A stretch of DNA of 64,000 nt from Fructilactobacillus lindneri DSM 20690 = JCM 11027. GTDB taxonomy: Bacteria > Bacillota > Bacilli > Lactobacillales > Lactobacillaceae. Made by a program: the position numbers and the translations under genes. The notes beneath the pieces are model-generated. The model was not told where the DNA came from, searched no databases, and was given only the letters and a program-made list of their open reading frames with translations. Location: positions 62,001 to 126,000 of the forward strand of contig NZ_MIYK01000001.1 of the NCBI RefSeq assembly GCF_002907375.1, read 5' to 3'. Positions 8,167-18,270 of this stretch are shown here, in pieces (the first letter of the stretch is position 1; each line of letters starts with the position of its first letter).

Positions 8167-10179
8167 ATGGTTACAAAGTCACATCAAAAATTTGATTTAG
8201 TTTCAAAATATAAACCGACAGGTGATCAGCCAGAGGCAATTAAAAAACTGGATGCCGGCTTAGCAAAAGGTGATAAGGAACAAACATTACTAGGAGCAAC
8301 TGGAACTGGTAAAACATTTACGATGGCCAATATTATTAAAGATCAAAATAGGCCAACGCTTGTTTTAGCACATAATAAAACATTAGCAGGTCAATTATAT
8401 AATGAATTAAAGAATTTCTTTCCAAATAATGCAGTTGAGTATTTCGTCAGTTATTATGATTACTATCAACCAGAAGCATATGTTCCTTCTAGTGATACTT
8501 ATATTGAAAAAGATGCTTCTATTAATGATGAAATTGATCAGTTGCGTCATGCTGCTACTAGTGCATTATTAGAACGTAACGATGTGATTGTGGTAGCATC
8601 TGTTTCATCAATTTTTGGATTAGGTAATCCAGAAGAATATCAAAACCATACTATTTCTATCCACGTTGGCGATCAAATGGATCGGGATACTTTATTGCGT
8701 AAGTTAGTTAATATTCAATTTCAACGTAATGATATTGATTTTGATCGAGGCCGTTTTCGAGTTCATGGAGACACTGTTGAGGTATTCCCTGCTTCCGGAA
8801 CACAAAATGCTTATCGAATTGAATTTTTTGGTGATGAGATTGATAAAATCACGCAAGTAAATACATTGACTGGAGAAGTTTTAGGTGAACCAGAAACAGT
8901 GACGCTTTTCCCAGCCACTCATTTCTTAACGAATGATGAGGTGATGGATGTTGCTTTGCCTGAAATTAAGACTGATATGAAAAAACAAGTCGATAAGTTG
9001 GAAAAAGAAGGTAAATTATTAGAGGCACAGCGACTAAAACAACGAACCACTTATGATATTGAAATGATGCGCGAGATGGGATATACGACTGGTATTGAAA
9101 ATTATTCTCGCTATATGGATCGGAGAAAACCAGGAGAACCACCATATACTTTATTAGATTTCTTTCCCAAAGATTTTTTGATGTTTATTGATGAATCGCA
9201 TCAAACCATTCCCCAAGTTCATGGAATGTTAAAAGGCGATAAAGCTCGAAAAAAACAATTGATTGATTACGGATTTCGTTTGCCTAGTTCTTACGATAAC
9301 CGTCCTTTGGATTTTAATGAATTTGAAAAGCATATTAATCAAGTAATATATATGTCGGCAACTCCTGGTGATTATGAACTTGAGCATAGTAGTCAAGTGG
9401 TTGAACAAATCATTCGACCAACCGGTTTATTAGATCCAACTGTTGAAGTTCGTCCTACCAAAGATCAAATGGATGATTTGGTTGGAGAAATTAACGAACG
9501 AATTAAACATAATCAGCGAACTTTTGTAACTACTTTGACTAAAAAAATGTCAGAAGATTTAACTGATTATTTAAAGGATTTAGGCATCAAGGTTCGTTAT
9601 CTGCATAGTGACATTAAAACGTTAGAAAGAACTAGAATTTTGCGTGATTTGCGTTTGGGAAAGTTTGATGTTTTAATTGGAATTAATTTATTGCGAGAGG
9701 GAATTGATGTTCCGGAAGTATCTTTAATTGCAATTTTAGATGCTGATAAAGAAGGATTTTTACGAAATACTCGTTCTTTAATTCAAACCATTGGTCGAGC
9801 TGCTCGAAATGAAAATGGCCACGTTATTTTGTATGCAGATCATATAACTGATTCAATGCAGGCTGCGATGGATGAAACTGCTAGAAGACGTAAGATTCAG
9901 ATTAAATATAATCAAGAACATCACATTACGCCGACAACTATTATTAAACCGATTGCAAAATCAATTTCGGCTTACAAACAAACTGAAGACGATAAATATA
10001 ATCAAAAGAAACCATTTGTTGAATCTGATTTTGAACAAATGACTACTAAAGAACAGAAACAAATGCTGAAAAATTTGAGTGATGAGATGCGTGAAGCAGC
10101 TAAACAGCTTGATTTTGAACAAGCGGCATCATTACGAGATACAATTAAGAAATTAAAAAACAAATGTGAAATGAGGTGA
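8167..10179 (+). CDS. uvrB: Excinuclease ABC subunit B
   Basis: UvrB is the damage-verifying helicase-like subunit of nucleotide excision repair. The 670-residue protein has Walker A GATGTGKT at residues 43-50, the beta-hairpin stretch [12 protein letters not shown], helicase motif II in MFIDESHQ, motif VI in QTIGRAARN, and a C-terminal UVR motif near residues 625-660 that contacts UvrC. I prefer ATG 8167 over 8143, since GAGG lies 6 nt before it. The gene ends four bases before the uvrA start, so the pair is translationally linked. Confidence 0.96.
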   Translation: MVTKSHQKFDLVSKYKPTGDQPEAIKKLDAGLAKGDKEQTLLGATGTGKTFTMANIIKDQNRPTLVLAHNKTLAGQLYNELKNFFPNNAVEYFVSYYDYYQPEAYVPSSDTYIEKDASINDEIDQLRHAATSALLERNDVIVVASVSSIFGLGNPEEYQNHTISIHVGDQMDRDTLLRKLVNIQFQRNDIDFDRGRFRVHGDTVEVFPASGTQNAYRIEFFGDEIDKITQVNTLTGEVLGEPETVTLFPATHFLTNDEVMDVALPEIKTDMKKQVDKLEKEGKLLEAQRLKQRTTYDIEMMREMGYTTGIENYSRYMDRRKPGEPPYTLLDFFPKDFLMFIDESHQTIPQVHGMLKGDKARKKQLIDYGFRLPSSYDNRPLDFNEFEKHINQVIYMSATPGDYELEHSSQVVEQIIRPTGLLDPTVEVRPTKDQMDDLVGEINERIKHNQRTFVTTLTKKMSEDLTDYLKDLGIKVRYLHSDIKTLERTRILRDLRLGKFDVLIGINLLREGIDVPEVSLIAILDADKEGFLRNTRSLIQTIGRAARNENGHVILYADHITDSMQAAMDETARRRKIQIKYNQEHHITPTTIIKPIAKSISAYKQTEDDKYNQKKPFVESDFEQMTTKEQKQMLKNLSDEMREAAKQLDFEQAASLRDTIKKLKNKCEMR

Positions 10180-10183
10180 TGAG

Positions 10184-13048
10184 TTGGCAAATGATGTAAT
10201 TAAAATTAGAGGTGCCCGAGAACACAATTTAAAAGATGTTAATGTAGATATTCCGAAGAATCAGATGGTTGTAATGACTGGATTATCTGGTTCAGGAAAG
10301 AGTTCGTTGGCATTTGATACTTTATATGCAGAAGGACAACGACGTTATGTCGAGAGTCTTTCATCTTATGCACGTCAATTTTTAGGTCAGATGAACAAAC
10401 CGGATGTAGATTCAATTGTTGGACTTAGTCCGGCAATCTCAATTGATCAAAAGACTACTTCCAAAAATCCACGTTCAACGGTTGGAACTGTAACTGAAAT
10501 TAACGATTATCTACGTTTACTGTGGGCACGAGTTGGAACACCATATTGTCCAAATGATGGAACGGAAATAAAAAGCCAGTCAATTGACCAAATGATTGAG
10601 CGAATTATGGCTTTACCTGAACGAACCAAGTTACAAATCATGTCTCCAATTGTTCGTTCTAAACGTGGTCAGCATAAAAAAATTTTTGAACGAATTAAGC
10701 GTGAAGGATTTGTTAGAGTTGTAGTTGATGGAGAAATGCACGATATTTCTGATGATCTTGAACTCGATAAAAATAAACGTCACGATATTAGTATTGTAAT
10801 TGATCGAATTGTAGTGAAAGATGGGATTAATTCTCGTTTATCAGATTCTTTAGAAACGGCATTACGACTTAGTGATGGCTATGCTAATATTGACTTTCTT
10901 GGTAAAAGAGAGCCAATGCTTTTTTCTGAACACTATGCTTGTCCAGTGTGTGGATTCACAGTTGGCAAATTAGAGCCTCGTCTTTTTTCTTTTAACTCAC
11001 CTTTAGGTGCCTGTCCAGATTGTGATGGGCTAGGAGTAAAGTTAGAAGTAGATGAAGACTTAGTGATTCCAGATAAAAATAAGACTTTAAATGAAGGTGT
11101 GATTGAGCCTTGGAATCCGATTAGTTCTAAATATTATCCTGAATTATTGAAGCAGGCTGCTACTGCTTTTGGGATTGATATGGATGTACCATTTCGCAAA
11201 TTACCCAAAAAGCAACGTGACTTATTGTTATATGGGTCAAAAAAGAAAAAATTTCATTTTCACTATCATAGTGATTTCGGTGGTGTTCGGGATGTAGATG
11301 CTCCATTTGAAGGCGTGATTAATAATATTGCACGTCGTTTTAAAGAAACAAGTAGCGATTATACACGTGATCAAATGCGTAAATATATGCGTGAGTCAAC
11401 TTGTCAGACTTGTGATGGTTTGCGATTGAATCGCAAGGCATTGTCAGTCAAAGTTAATGGAAAAAATATCGGTGAAGTTTGTGCCATGAATATTACAGAT
11501 GAACACGAATTTTTTCAGCATGCAGAATTTGGAGAACAAGATTCTGCTGTTGCAAAACCGGTTATTAAAGAAATTACAGATCGGTTGAATTTTCTATTAA
11601 ACGTTGGCTTAAGTTATTTAACTTTATCACGTTCTGCACGAACCCTTTCGGGTGGTGAAGCACAGCAAATTCGGTTAGCAACTCAGATTGGTTCGAACTT
11701 ATCAGGTGTTTTATATGTTTTGGATGAGCCTTCAATTGGACTTCACCAACGTGACAATGATCGACTAATCAATTCTTTGAAAAAAATGCGTGATTTAGGA
11801 AATACTTTAGTAATTGTTGAACACGACCATGATACGATGATGGCTGCTGATTATTTAGTTGATGTTGGCCCAGGAGCTGGTCAAAATGGTGGTAAAATCA
11901 TGGCTACTGGTACACCTGCTGAAGTTGCCAAAAATCCAAAATCATTAACCGGTCAGTATTTGTCTGGCAAGAAATTCATTTCGGTTCCATTGCAACGTCG
12001 TAAAGGAAATGGGAAAAATGTCATAGTAAAAGGTGCCCAAGCTAATAATTTAAAAGATATTACAGTCAAGTTTCCGCTTGGCGAATTTGATGTGGTGACA
12101 GGTGTTTCTGGATCAGGGAAATCAACTCTTGTAAATGACATCTTGAAACGAGCATTGGCACAAAAATTAAATAATAATTCTGAGAAACCAGGCAAATATA
12201 AATCAATTTCTGGTTATAAAAATATTGAAAAGCTAGTTAGTATTGATCAGAGTCCGATTGGGAGAACCCCGCGAAGCAATCCAGCAACCTATACGGGAGT
12301 TTTTGATGATATTCGTGATTTGTTCGCTAAAACTAATGAAGCGCAAATGCGTGGTTATCAAAAAGGACGTTTTAGTTTTAATATTAAAGGTGGGCGTTGT
12401 GAAACTTGTCGTGGAGACGGAATTTTGAAAATTGGAATGGATTTTCTTCCGGATGTATACGTTCCTTGTGAAGTTTGTCATGGAAAACGGTATAATTCTG
12501 AAACGTTAGAAGTTCAGTATAAAGGTAAAAATATTGCTGAAGTTTTAGATTTGACAGTTTCAGAAGCATTGGTCTTTTTTAAAGCAATCCCTAAAATCAC
12601 GCGCAAGTTACAGACCATTGCAGACGTTGGTTTAGGATATGTGAAATTAGGCCAGCCAGCGACTACTTTATCTGGCGGAGAAGCTCAACGGATGAAATTA
12701 GCTTCTGAACTACACAAACGTTCATCAGGGAAGAATTTTTATATTCTCGATGAGCCTACGACTGGTTTGCATACTGATGATATCAAACGTTTGTTGGAAG
12801 TTTTACAAAAACTAGTTGATGCTGGTAATACCATTCTTATTATTGAACATAATATGGATGTGATTAAACAAGCTGATCATGTAATTGATTTAGGTCCTGA
12901 AGGTGGAGCAGCTGGTGGAAACGTAGTAGCAGTTGGTACACCGGAACAAATTGTTCAAGTTAAAGATAGTTATACTGGTAAATATTTAAAGCCGATTTTA
13001 GAGCGAGATACAAAAAGAACAGAAGCAGCATTAAAGGCAAATAAATAA
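10184..13048 (+). CDS. uvrA: Excinuclease ABC subunit A
   Basis: UvrA is the dimeric ATPase that finds DNA lesions and loads UvrB. The 954-residue protein has two ABC ATPase halves. The first has Walker A GLSGSGKS at about residues 33-40 and signature TLSGGEAQQIRLA; the second has Walker A GVSGSGKST and signature LSGGEAQRMKLA. Zinc modules are seen as CPVCGF with CPDCDG, and CETCRGDG with CEVCHG. Translation starts at TTG 10184 behind AGGTGATG, which overlaps the end of uvrB; the downstream MANDVIKIRGAREHNLK is the family N-terminus. Confidence 0.96.
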   Translation: MANDVIKIRGAREHNLKDVNVDIPKNQMVVMTGLSGSGKSSLAFDTLYAEGQRRYVESLSSYARQFLGQMNKPDVDSIVGLSPAISIDQKTTSKNPRSTVGTVTEINDYLRLLWARVGTPYCPNDGTEIKSQSIDQMIERIMALPERTKLQIMSPIVRSKRGQHKKIFERIKREGFVRVVVDGEMHDISDDLELDKNKRHDISIVIDRIVVKDGINSRLSDSLETALRLSDGYANIDFLGKREPMLFSEHYACPVCGFTVGKLEPRLFSFNSPLGACPDCDGLGVKLEVDEDLVIPDKNKTLNEGVIEPWNPISSKYYPELLKQAATAFGIDMDVPFRKLPKKQRDLLLYGSKKKKFHFHYHSDFGGVRDVDAPFEGVINNIARRFKETSSDYTRDQMRKYMRESTCQTCDGLRLNRKALSVKVNGKNIGEVCAMNITDEHEFFQHAEFGEQDSAVAKPVIKEITDRLNFLLNVGLSYLTLSRSARTLSGGEAQQIRLATQIGSNLSGVLYVLDEPSIGLHQRDNDRLINSLKKMRDLGNTLVIVEHDHDTMMAADYLVDVGPGAGQNGGKIMATGTPAEVAKNPKSLTGQYLSGKKFISVPLQRRKGNGKNVIVKGAQANNLKDITVKFPLGEFDVVTGVSGSGKSTLVNDILKRALAQKLNNNSEKPGKYKSISGYKNIEKLVSIDQSPIGRTPRSNPATYTGVFDDIRDLFAKTNEAQMRGYQKGRFSFNIKGGRCETCRGDGILKIGMDFLPDVYVPCEVCHGKRYNSETLEVQYKGKNIAEVLDLTVSEALVFFKAIPKITRKLQTIADVGLGYVKLGQPATTLSGGEAQRMKLASELHKRSSGKNFYILDEPTTGLHTDDIKRLLEVLQKLVDAGNTILIIEHNMDVIKQADHVIDLGPEGGAAGGNVVAVGTPEQIVQVKDSYTGKYLKPILERDTKRTEAALKANK

Positions 13049-13053
13049 TTTTG

Positions 13054-13084
13054 AAAGAATCAATTAGTAATTGGTTCTTTTTTA
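13054..13084 (+). terminator. Intrinsic terminator after uvrA
   Basis: Stem AAGAATCAATT/AATTGGTTCTT (one wobble), loop AGT, then a T run. Confidence 0.75.
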
Positions 13085-13086
13085 GT

Positions 13087-13114
13087 TTGTATGAAACGCC
13101 CGGTGTGCTATACT
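13087..13114 (+). promoter_or_regulatory. Promoter of the rapZ-yvcK-whiA operon
   Basis: A TTGTAT -35 at 13087-13092 is followed by a 16-nt gap and TATACT at 13109-13114, with the extended TG at 13106-13107. Confidence 0.65.
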
Positions 13115-13138
13115 TAAAAAATGTTTGGAGGGATATCG

Positions 13139-14017
13139 ATGTTAAAAGATGATCAATTAGTAATAATCACAGGAATGAGTGGTGCGGGAAAGACTCGTGC
13201 TATGCAAACGTTCGAAGATTTGGGTTATTTTTGTGTCGATAATTTGCCACCAACGCTAATCTACAAGTTCACAGAATTACTGCGAACCTCTAGTGAGATT
13301 AACAAAGTTGCTCTGGTAGTTGATTTACGTGCTCCAGGCTCTAGTCAGGAAGTAGTGAATTCGCTAATTACGATTGCTAAAAATAATAACCCAAAAGAAA
13401 ATGTTATTTTTTTGGATGCTTCTGACGAAAAACTTGTTTCACGCTATGAAGAAAGTAGACGTGACCATCCATTAGCCCGTAATGGTCGAGTAATAGATGG
13501 GATTGAAAAAGAAAGAAAATTGATGAGTCAGGTTAAAGATAATGCTAATATTGTTATTAATACGACTGACCTTTCACCTAAACAACTACAAAATAAAATA
13601 ATAAATAGATTTGAAAAAAATGGTTCGGAAAAATTTCATGTTGAACTAATGTCATTTGGATTTAAATATGGATTGCCAATTGATTCTGACATGTCTTTCG
13701 ATGTACGTTTTCTAAGTAATCCGTATTATATTTCCGAATTGCGTAATCAAACTGGTTTAGATAAACCAGTTTATGACTATGTAATGGAACAATCCGAAGC
13801 TGATGAATACTTTGAAAAAGTATTTGATTTACTTAAATTTGTGTTACCTAAGATTAAAAGTAGTGCAAAAGCGGGTGAAACTATTGCGATTGGATGTACA
13901 GGAGGTCAGCATCGTTCGGTAGCGATGACTGAACGGCTAGTTGCTGCACTTAAAAAATTAGGATTTACTGTAAACGTTACCCATCGAGACATTAATCGGC
14001 ATAAAGGAGTGCACTAA
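13139..14017 (+). CDS. rapZ: RNase adapter / nucleotide-binding protein RapZ (YvcJ)
   Basis: The 292-residue protein has an N-terminal P-loop GMSGAGKT at residues 12-19 and the C-terminal RapZ domain with GCTGGQHRSV and HRDINRHK. In E. coli RapZ guides RNase E to small RNAs controlling glmS; in Firmicutes the homologue YvcJ is a GTP-binding protein whose role is less clear. I chose ATG 13139, 6 nt after GGAGGG, rather than 13121, which would place the ribosome site inside the coding sequence. It is the first gene of the conserved rapZ-yvcK-whiA unit, with yvcK starting three bases after its stop. Confidence 0.93.
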   Translation: MLKDDQLVIITGMSGAGKTRAMQTFEDLGYFCVDNLPPTLIYKFTELLRTSSEINKVALVVDLRAPGSSQEVVNSLITIAKNNNPKENVIFLDASDEKLVSRYEESRRDHPLARNGRVIDGIEKERKLMSQVKDNANIVINTTDLSPKQLQNKIINRFEKNGSEKFHVELMSFGFKYGLPIDSDMSFDVRFLSNPYYISELRNQTGLDKPVYDYVMEQSEADEYFEKVFDLLKFVLPKIKSSAKAGETIAIGCTGGQHRSVAMTERLVAALKKLGFTVNVTHRDINRHKGVH

Positions 14018-14020
14018 TTA

Positions 14021-15028
14021 ATGGTAGATAAGGTAGCAAAAAGAATTGATCGTCCTCGGATGGTTGTGATTGGCGGTGGGACTGGTCTTCCAGTCATTCT
14101 GCGAAACTTAAAGAAAAAAGACGTTGATATTACTGCCATTGTAACGGTGGCTGATGATGGTGGTTCTTCTGGTATTTTGCGGAGTTATATTAACGTTTTA
14201 CCCCCTGGTGATATTCGGAACGTGTTAGTAGCACTTTCTAATTTACCAAAATTAGATTTAGATATTTTTCAATATCGGTTTAAGTCATCAGATAAATTTT
14301 TGTCTGGGCATGCGATTGGGAATCTAATTATTACAGCTTTGTCAGAAATGGAAGGCGGTTTTTTTGCAGCTGTCCAAAAATTGACAAAAATGATGGATGT
14401 TGAAGGCCATGTTTTTCCAGTTTGTGATGAGAGTTTAGAGTTACATGCCGAGTTTCAGGATGGAACTAAAATTGCAGGTGAATCTGAAATCACTAATGCT
14501 GATAAAATGATTAAACGGGTTTGGGTTGAATCTGCTAATAACGATAAAAAACCGAAAGCAGTAAAAGATGTAATTGAAGCGATCATGGATGCTGATCAGA
14601 TTGTTTTAGGCCCCGGTAGTTTGTATACGAGTATTTTGCCAAACTTAATGGTCAGTAATGTTGGAAAAGCTGTGATTGAGACGAATGCTGAGGTTGTATA
14701 TATTTGTAATATTATGACGCAAAAGGGTGAAACTGATAATTTCACCGATGCTGATCACGTTAAAATTTTAGATCGCCAGTTAGGTTACAATTTTGTCGAT
14801 ACTATCCTTGTTAATAATAAAAAAGTTCCTGCATCTTATATTGATCATCAGCGTTGGAGTGATGAATCGCAACCAGTTAAACACGACTATGACGGTTTAA
14901 AAAAATTGGGATGTCGGGTTATTTCTTCTGATTTTTTGGAATTACGTGATCATGGGGCTTTTCATAATGGTCAGTTGGTGACTAACGAGTTAATTCGTTT
15001 ATTGGGTCAGCCGAAAATCAGTCATTAG
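14021..15028 (+). CDS. yvcK: Gluconeogenesis factor YvcK (CofD-like, UDP-sugar binding)
   Basis: The 335-residue protein is of the CofD/YvcK family. The N-terminal Rossmann-like [14 protein letters not shown] and [12 protein letters not shown] mark the nucleotide/UDP-sugar pocket, and [14 protein letters not shown] is the family C-terminal motif. In Bacillus YvcK is needed for growth on gluconeogenic carbon and for cell shape; in other Firmicutes it is reported to bind UDP-GlcNAc and influence wall synthesis. It starts three bases after rapZ and is followed by whiA, the standard order. Confidence 0.93.
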   Translation: MVDKVAKRIDRPRMVVIGGGTGLPVILRNLKKKDVDITAIVTVADDGGSSGILRSYINVLPPGDIRNVLVALSNLPKLDLDIFQYRFKSSDKFLSGHAIGNLIITALSEMEGGFFAAVQKLTKMMDVEGHVFPVCDESLELHAEFQDGTKIAGESEITNADKMIKRVWVESANNDKKPKAVKDVIEAIMDADQIVLGPGSLYTSILPNLMVSNVGKAVIETNAEVVYICNIMTQKGETDNFTDADHVKILDRQLGYNFVDTILVNNKKVPASYIDHQRWSDESQPVKHDYDGLKKLGCRVISSDFLELRDHGAFHNGQLVTNELIRLLGQPKISH

Positions 15029-15039
15029 GAGTTGTTACA

Positions 15040-15978
15040 ATGTCATATGCAAGTGACGTTAAAAAAGAATTGACTAACTTAGAAGTACATCGAGATAATG
15101 CAAAGGCCGAATTGATGGCTTTAATTCGTATGAATGGAACATTGAAAGTTTCTAACGGGCGCTTATCGCTTGAAGTTCAATCAGAAAATTCTGCTATCTC
15201 ACGACGCATTTATCAATTATTGTTACGTTTTTATAATGTTGAAGCAGCCGTGGTTGTTAGGCGGAAAATGAAATTAAAAAAGAATAATTTATATATTGTG
15301 CGCCTGGTTCGTAGTGTTCGTGATATTTTAAATGATTTAGGAATTTTGGATGGTAATCAAATTGTTGAACGGGTTCCTTTAGAATTGTTAAAAAATGATA
15401 TGCAGGTTCGTTCCTATTTGAGAGGGGCTTTTTTGGCTGGAGGTTCGGTTAATAATCCAGAAACTTCTCGTTACCATTTAGAAATTTATTCCCTTTATGA
15501 AAATCATAATCAAATGCTAGCTGAAATGATGAATAAATATAACCTTGGTGCAAAAGAGATTCAACGTCGTAGTGGTCATATTGTTTATTTAAAAGAAGGA
15601 GAAAAAATAGCCGATTTTTTACAATTAATTGGAGCTACAAATGCCATGTTGAAGTTTGAAGATGTTCGAATTGTACGCGATATGCGTAATTCTGTTAATC
15701 GATTAGTTAATTGTGAAAATGCCAATATGAATAAAGTTGCCAATGCTTCTACGAAACAAATTGAAAACATTAAATTTATTTCTGAAAAAGCTGGTTTAAA
15801 GATTTTACCGCAAAAATTACAAGAAGTTGCAATTGTACGAATGAAAAATCAAGAGGTTAGTTTAAAAGAATTAGGCGAATTAGTTCCTAATGGACCAATT
15901 TCTAAATCTGGTATTAATCATCGGTTGCATAAAATTAATGATTTTGCTGATCAGTTGCGGAATAATGCTGAAAAATAA
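15040..15978 (+). CDS. whiA: DNA-binding protein WhiA
   Basis: The 312-residue WhiA homologue has an N-terminal LAGLIDADG-like domain, where the segment [16 protein letters not shown] is the typical degenerate homing-endonuclease motif. A C-terminal helix-turn-helix lies at about residues 225-300, ending in [15 protein letters not shown]. It binds DNA and influences division and chromosome segregation in Gram-positives; no nuclease activity is expected. TAGGAG precedes ATG 15040, and it is the last gene of rapZ-yvcK-whiA. Confidence 0.94.
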   Translation: MSYASDVKKELTNLEVHRDNAKAELMALIRMNGTLKVSNGRLSLEVQSENSAISRRIYQLLLRFYNVEAAVVVRRKMKLKKNNLYIVRLVRSVRDILNDLGILDGNQIVERVPLELLKNDMQVRSYLRGAFLAGGSVNNPETSRYHLEIYSLYENHNQMLAEMMNKYNLGAKEIQRRSGHIVYLKEGEKIADFLQLIGATNAMLKFEDVRIVRDMRNSVNRLVNCENANMNKVANASTKQIENIKFISEKAGLKILPQKLQEVAIVRMKNQEVSLKELGELVPNGPISKSGINHRLHKINDFADQLRNNAEK

Positions 15979-15981
15979 GAT

Positions 15982-16026
15982 AAAAAAATAGCGATACTTC
16001 AAAAAATGAAGTATCGCTATTTTTAT
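15982..16026. terminator. Bidirectional terminator between whiA and clpP
   Basis: A long hairpin with arms AATAGCGATACTTCA and TGAAGTATCGCTATT, loop of As, flanked by A and T runs on both sides. It lies between convergent whiA and clpP and would serve both. Confidence 0.88.
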
Positions 16027-16030
16027 GAAA

Positions 16031-16624
16031 CTATTTTTTATCGTCGCTATTTGTCATAATCCCATCAATCAAACCATAATCAACAGCTTGTTGAGCACTA
16101 AGATAATTATCCCGTTCTGTATCACGATCAATTTTTTCAAGTGGTTGACCAGAATGTTCAGCCAGTAATTTATTAATCATCTTTCTAGCACGTAAAATTT
16201 CTTTGGCCGCAATTTCAATTTCAGTTTGCTGACCTTGAGCTCCACCAGAAGGTTGGTGAATCATGACTTGAGCATGAGGTAAAGCAAAACGTTTACCTTT
16301 TGCACCAGCAGTGGCAAGAACACTGGCCATTGAAGCAGCCATTCCCATTACGATTGTCTGAACATCAGCTTTGATGAAGTTCATTGTGTCATAAATTGCC
16401 ATTCCGGATGTAATTACACCACCTGGAGAGTTAATGTATAGGTAAATATCTTTGTCTGAATCTTGAGCATCTAAGAATAATAATTGAGCAATAACAGCAT
16501 TTGCCATGTTATCTTCGATTTCACCAGAAAGCATAATAATACGATCTTTTAAAAGTCGAGAGTAGATGTCGTATGCTCGTTCGCCTTGAGGCGAGTTTTC
16601 AACAACAGTTGGTACTAAAGGCAT
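16031..16624 (-). CDS. clpP: ATP-dependent Clp protease proteolytic subunit
   Basis: ClpP forms the barrel-shaped serine protease that degrades proteins fed by ClpX, ClpC or ClpE. The 197-residue protein has the catalytic triad Ser98 (GMAASMAS), His123 (MIHQPSGGA) and Asp172 (ERDNYLSA). The N-terminus [21 protein letters not shown] is the usual ClpP start. AGGAGGAG lies just upstream of the ATG. It is transcribed alone, opposite to whiA. A CtsR operator overlapping the -35 indicates class III heat-shock control. Confidence 0.97.
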   Translation of the reverse strand: MPLVPTVVENSPQGERAYDIYSRLLKDRIIMLSGEIEDNMANAVIAQLLFLDAQDSDKDIYLYINSPGGVITSGMAIYDTMNFIKADVQTIVMGMAASMASVLATAGAKGKRFALPHAQVMIHQPSGGAQGQQTEIEIAAKEILRARKMINKLLAEHSGQPLEKIDRDTERDNYLSAQQAVDYGLIDGIMTNSDDKK

Positions 16625-16681
16625 AGTATTTCTCCTCCTAATTTACATAGTAATAAATTTATAATCTAAATTCGTGCATTA

Positions 16682-16711
16682 ATCTTACAATATAGGTCAA
16701 TCAAGGTCAAT
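16682..16711 (-). promoter_or_regulatory. clpP promoter with CtsR operator
   Basis: On the + strand 16695-16711 reads GGTCAATCAAGGTCAAT, matching the CtsR direct heptad repeat (RGTCAAA-N3-RGTCAAA) except for the last base of each heptad. On the clpP strand the -35 TTGACC (16705-16710) lies inside this box. A 17-nt gap separates it from -10 TAAGAT (16682-16687), so CtsR binding would block polymerase. Confidence 0.85.
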
Positions 16712-16777
16712 TAATTACCCTTGTGGATGATTCTGGTAATTATAACCAAGCTTATTGTTATTTAAAATAGTTATTTA

Positions 16778-16816
16778 AAAAAAATAAAAAACCTCCAATT
16801 AATAGAGGCTTTAAAT
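16778..16816 (-). terminator. Terminator downstream of tRNA-Arg
   Basis: Read on the minus strand: AAAGCCTCT, loop ATTAATT, GGAGGTTTT, then a T-rich tract. The stem includes wobble pairs. Confidence 0.65.
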
Positions 16817-16837
16817 TGAGACTAATAATATTTTATA

Positions 16838-16909
16838 TGCGCTCCGAGGGAATCGAACTCTCATCTCAAGAACCGGAATCTTACGTGCTATCCATTACAC
16901 TAGGAGCGC
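16838..16909 (-). tRNA. tRNA-Arg (anticodon CCG)
   Basis: The 72-nt minus-strand gene folds as a cloverleaf: acceptor GCGCTCC/GGAGCGC, D arm GTGT-GCAC, anticodon stem TAAGA/TCTTG around loop TTCCGGT, and T arm GAGAGTTCGATTCCCTC. The anticodon is CCG, decoding CGG arginine. The discriminator is A and no CCA is encoded. Confidence 0.93.
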
Positions 16910-16992
16910 AGTATATTAAGTATAATTTGTTGCAATACCTATCATATCCGAAAATCAGCAAAGATTCAAGATTAGATTTACAGGTGTTTTAG

Positions 16993-17020
16993 TTGCAATC
17001 AAATTCCCATTTGCTATACT
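16993..17020 (+). promoter_or_regulatory. Upstream promoter of the gap leader (P1)
   Basis: TTGCAA (16993-16998), 16-nt gap, TATACT (17015-17020) with extended TG at 17012-17013. It would give a leader of about 140 nt before gap, containing the cre-like site and a second promoter. Confidence 0.55.
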
Positions 17021-17085
17021 AAAAATCGTGGTAGATTTATTTTATGCCATGTTTAATTATCTAATTTTATTGAATTTTGTTGCGA

Positions 17086-17123
17086 TGAAATCGCTGACAT
17101 TTGCCAATAAAATGTGGTAATAT
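17086..17123 (+). promoter_or_regulatory. Proximal gap promoter with cre-like site
   Basis: CTGACA (17094-17099), 18-nt gap, TAATAT (17118-17123). The 14-mer TGAAATCGCTGACA at 17086-17099 fits the CcpA cre consensus TGWNANCGNTNNCA at every fixed position and covers the -35. Confidence 0.55.
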
Positions 17124-17169
17124 TAAGTTGTATTATAAATTAGATATTCCTTAAAGGAGGAAACCTATT

Positions 17170-18174
17170 ATGACTGTAAAAATTGGTATTAATGGTTTCG
17201 GAAGAATTGGTCGTCTTGCATTCAGACGTATCCATGAATTAGGTTCAAAGGACATTGAAGTTGCAGCAATCAACGATTTAACTACACCTTCTATGTTAGC
17301 TTACTTATTAAAATATGATTCTGTCCATGGTCGTTTCCCTGGTAAAGTTGAATCAACTGAAGATGCTATCGTGGTTGATGGCAAACGTATCCCTGTATAT
17401 GCTGAACGCAATGCTAAGGATATTCCTTGGGTTAAAAACGACGGTGTTGACTTTGTACTTGAATGTACTGGTTTCTACACTTCAAAAGAAAAAGCACAAG
17501 CTCACTTGGATGCCGGTGCTAAACGTGTCTTGATTTCAGCACCTGCTGGTGATGTTACTACTATCGTACCTGGCGTTAACGAAGGTACTTTACGTAAAGA
17601 TGATCACATTGTATCAGCTGGTTCATGTACCACTAACTGTTTAGCTCCTATGGCTTACTGGTTAAACAAAGAATTTGGACTTAAAGTTGGTACTATGACT
17701 ACTGTTCATGCTTACACTGCAACTCAAGCTCTTCAAGATGGACCTCGTTCAGCTAAGGTACAAAATGACCGTGCCGCTGCTATTAACACTGTTCCACATA
17801 GTTCAGGTGCTGCTAAGGCTATCGGTCTTGTTATCCCAGAACTTGATGGTGTTTTAAAAGGACATGCACAACGTGTTGCTGTTGCTGATGGTTCATTAAC
17901 TGAATTAGTATCTATTTTAGACAAGAAAGTTACTGTTGATGATATTAACGATGCTATGAAGAAACATGAAAGTGAAGCATATGGCTACACTGATGATTAC
18001 ATTGTTTCATCAGATATCATTGGTAACTCACATGGTTCAGTATTTGATCCAGGTCAGACTGAAATCACTGAGAGTGGTGATACTCAATTAGTTAAAACTG
18101 TTGCATGGTATGATAACGAATGGGGCTTCACTTGTAACATGGTTCGTACTTTATTGAAATTTGCTACAATGTAA
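17170..18174 (+). CDS. gap: Glyceraldehyde-3-phosphate dehydrogenase, type I
   Basis: GAPDH oxidises glyceraldehyde-3-phosphate with NAD+ and phosphate to 1,3-bisphosphoglycerate. The 334-residue protein has NAD-binding [15 protein letters not shown], catalytic Cys153 in [12 protein letters not shown] and His180 in [11 protein letters not shown] strong AAAGGAGG precedes ATG 17170. Codon usage looks optimised (many TCA, GGT, GCT, AAC, AAG), as expected for a highly expressed gene. The repressor gene cggR, usually upstream in Firmicutes, is absent here; tRNA-Arg and clpP occupy that side. Confidence 0.97.
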   Translation: MTVKIGINGFGRIGRLAFRRIHELGSKDIEVAAINDLTTPSMLAYLLKYDSVHGRFPGKVESTEDAIVVDGKRIPVYAERNAKDIPWVKNDGVDFVLECTGFYTSKEKAQAHLDAGAKRVLISAPAGDVTTIVPGVNEGTLRKDDHIVSAGSCTTNCLAPMAYWLNKEFGLKVGTMTTVHAYTATQALQDGPRSAKVQNDRAAAINTVPHSSGAAKAIGLVIPELDGVLKGHAQRVAVADGSLTELVSILDKKVTVDDINDAMKKHESEAYGYTDDYIVSSDIIGNSHGSVFDPGQTEITESGDTQLVKTVAWYDNEWGFTCNMVRTLLKFATM

Positions 18175-18208
18175 TTTAAATCTATTCTTTAGATTTTGAT
18201 TAAAAAGG

Positions 18209-18240
18209 GCGGAGGAGGTTATTACTCCTTCGCTTTTTCT
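18209..18240 (+). terminator. Terminator between gap and pgk
   Basis: Nine-bp stem GCGGAGGAG/CTCCTTCGC (one wobble), loop GTTATTA, followed by TTTTTCTTT. It probably attenuates rather than abolishes expression of pgk. Confidence 0.75.
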
Positions 18241-18270
18241 TTATAAAATAATTCATTAGGAGGAATCATA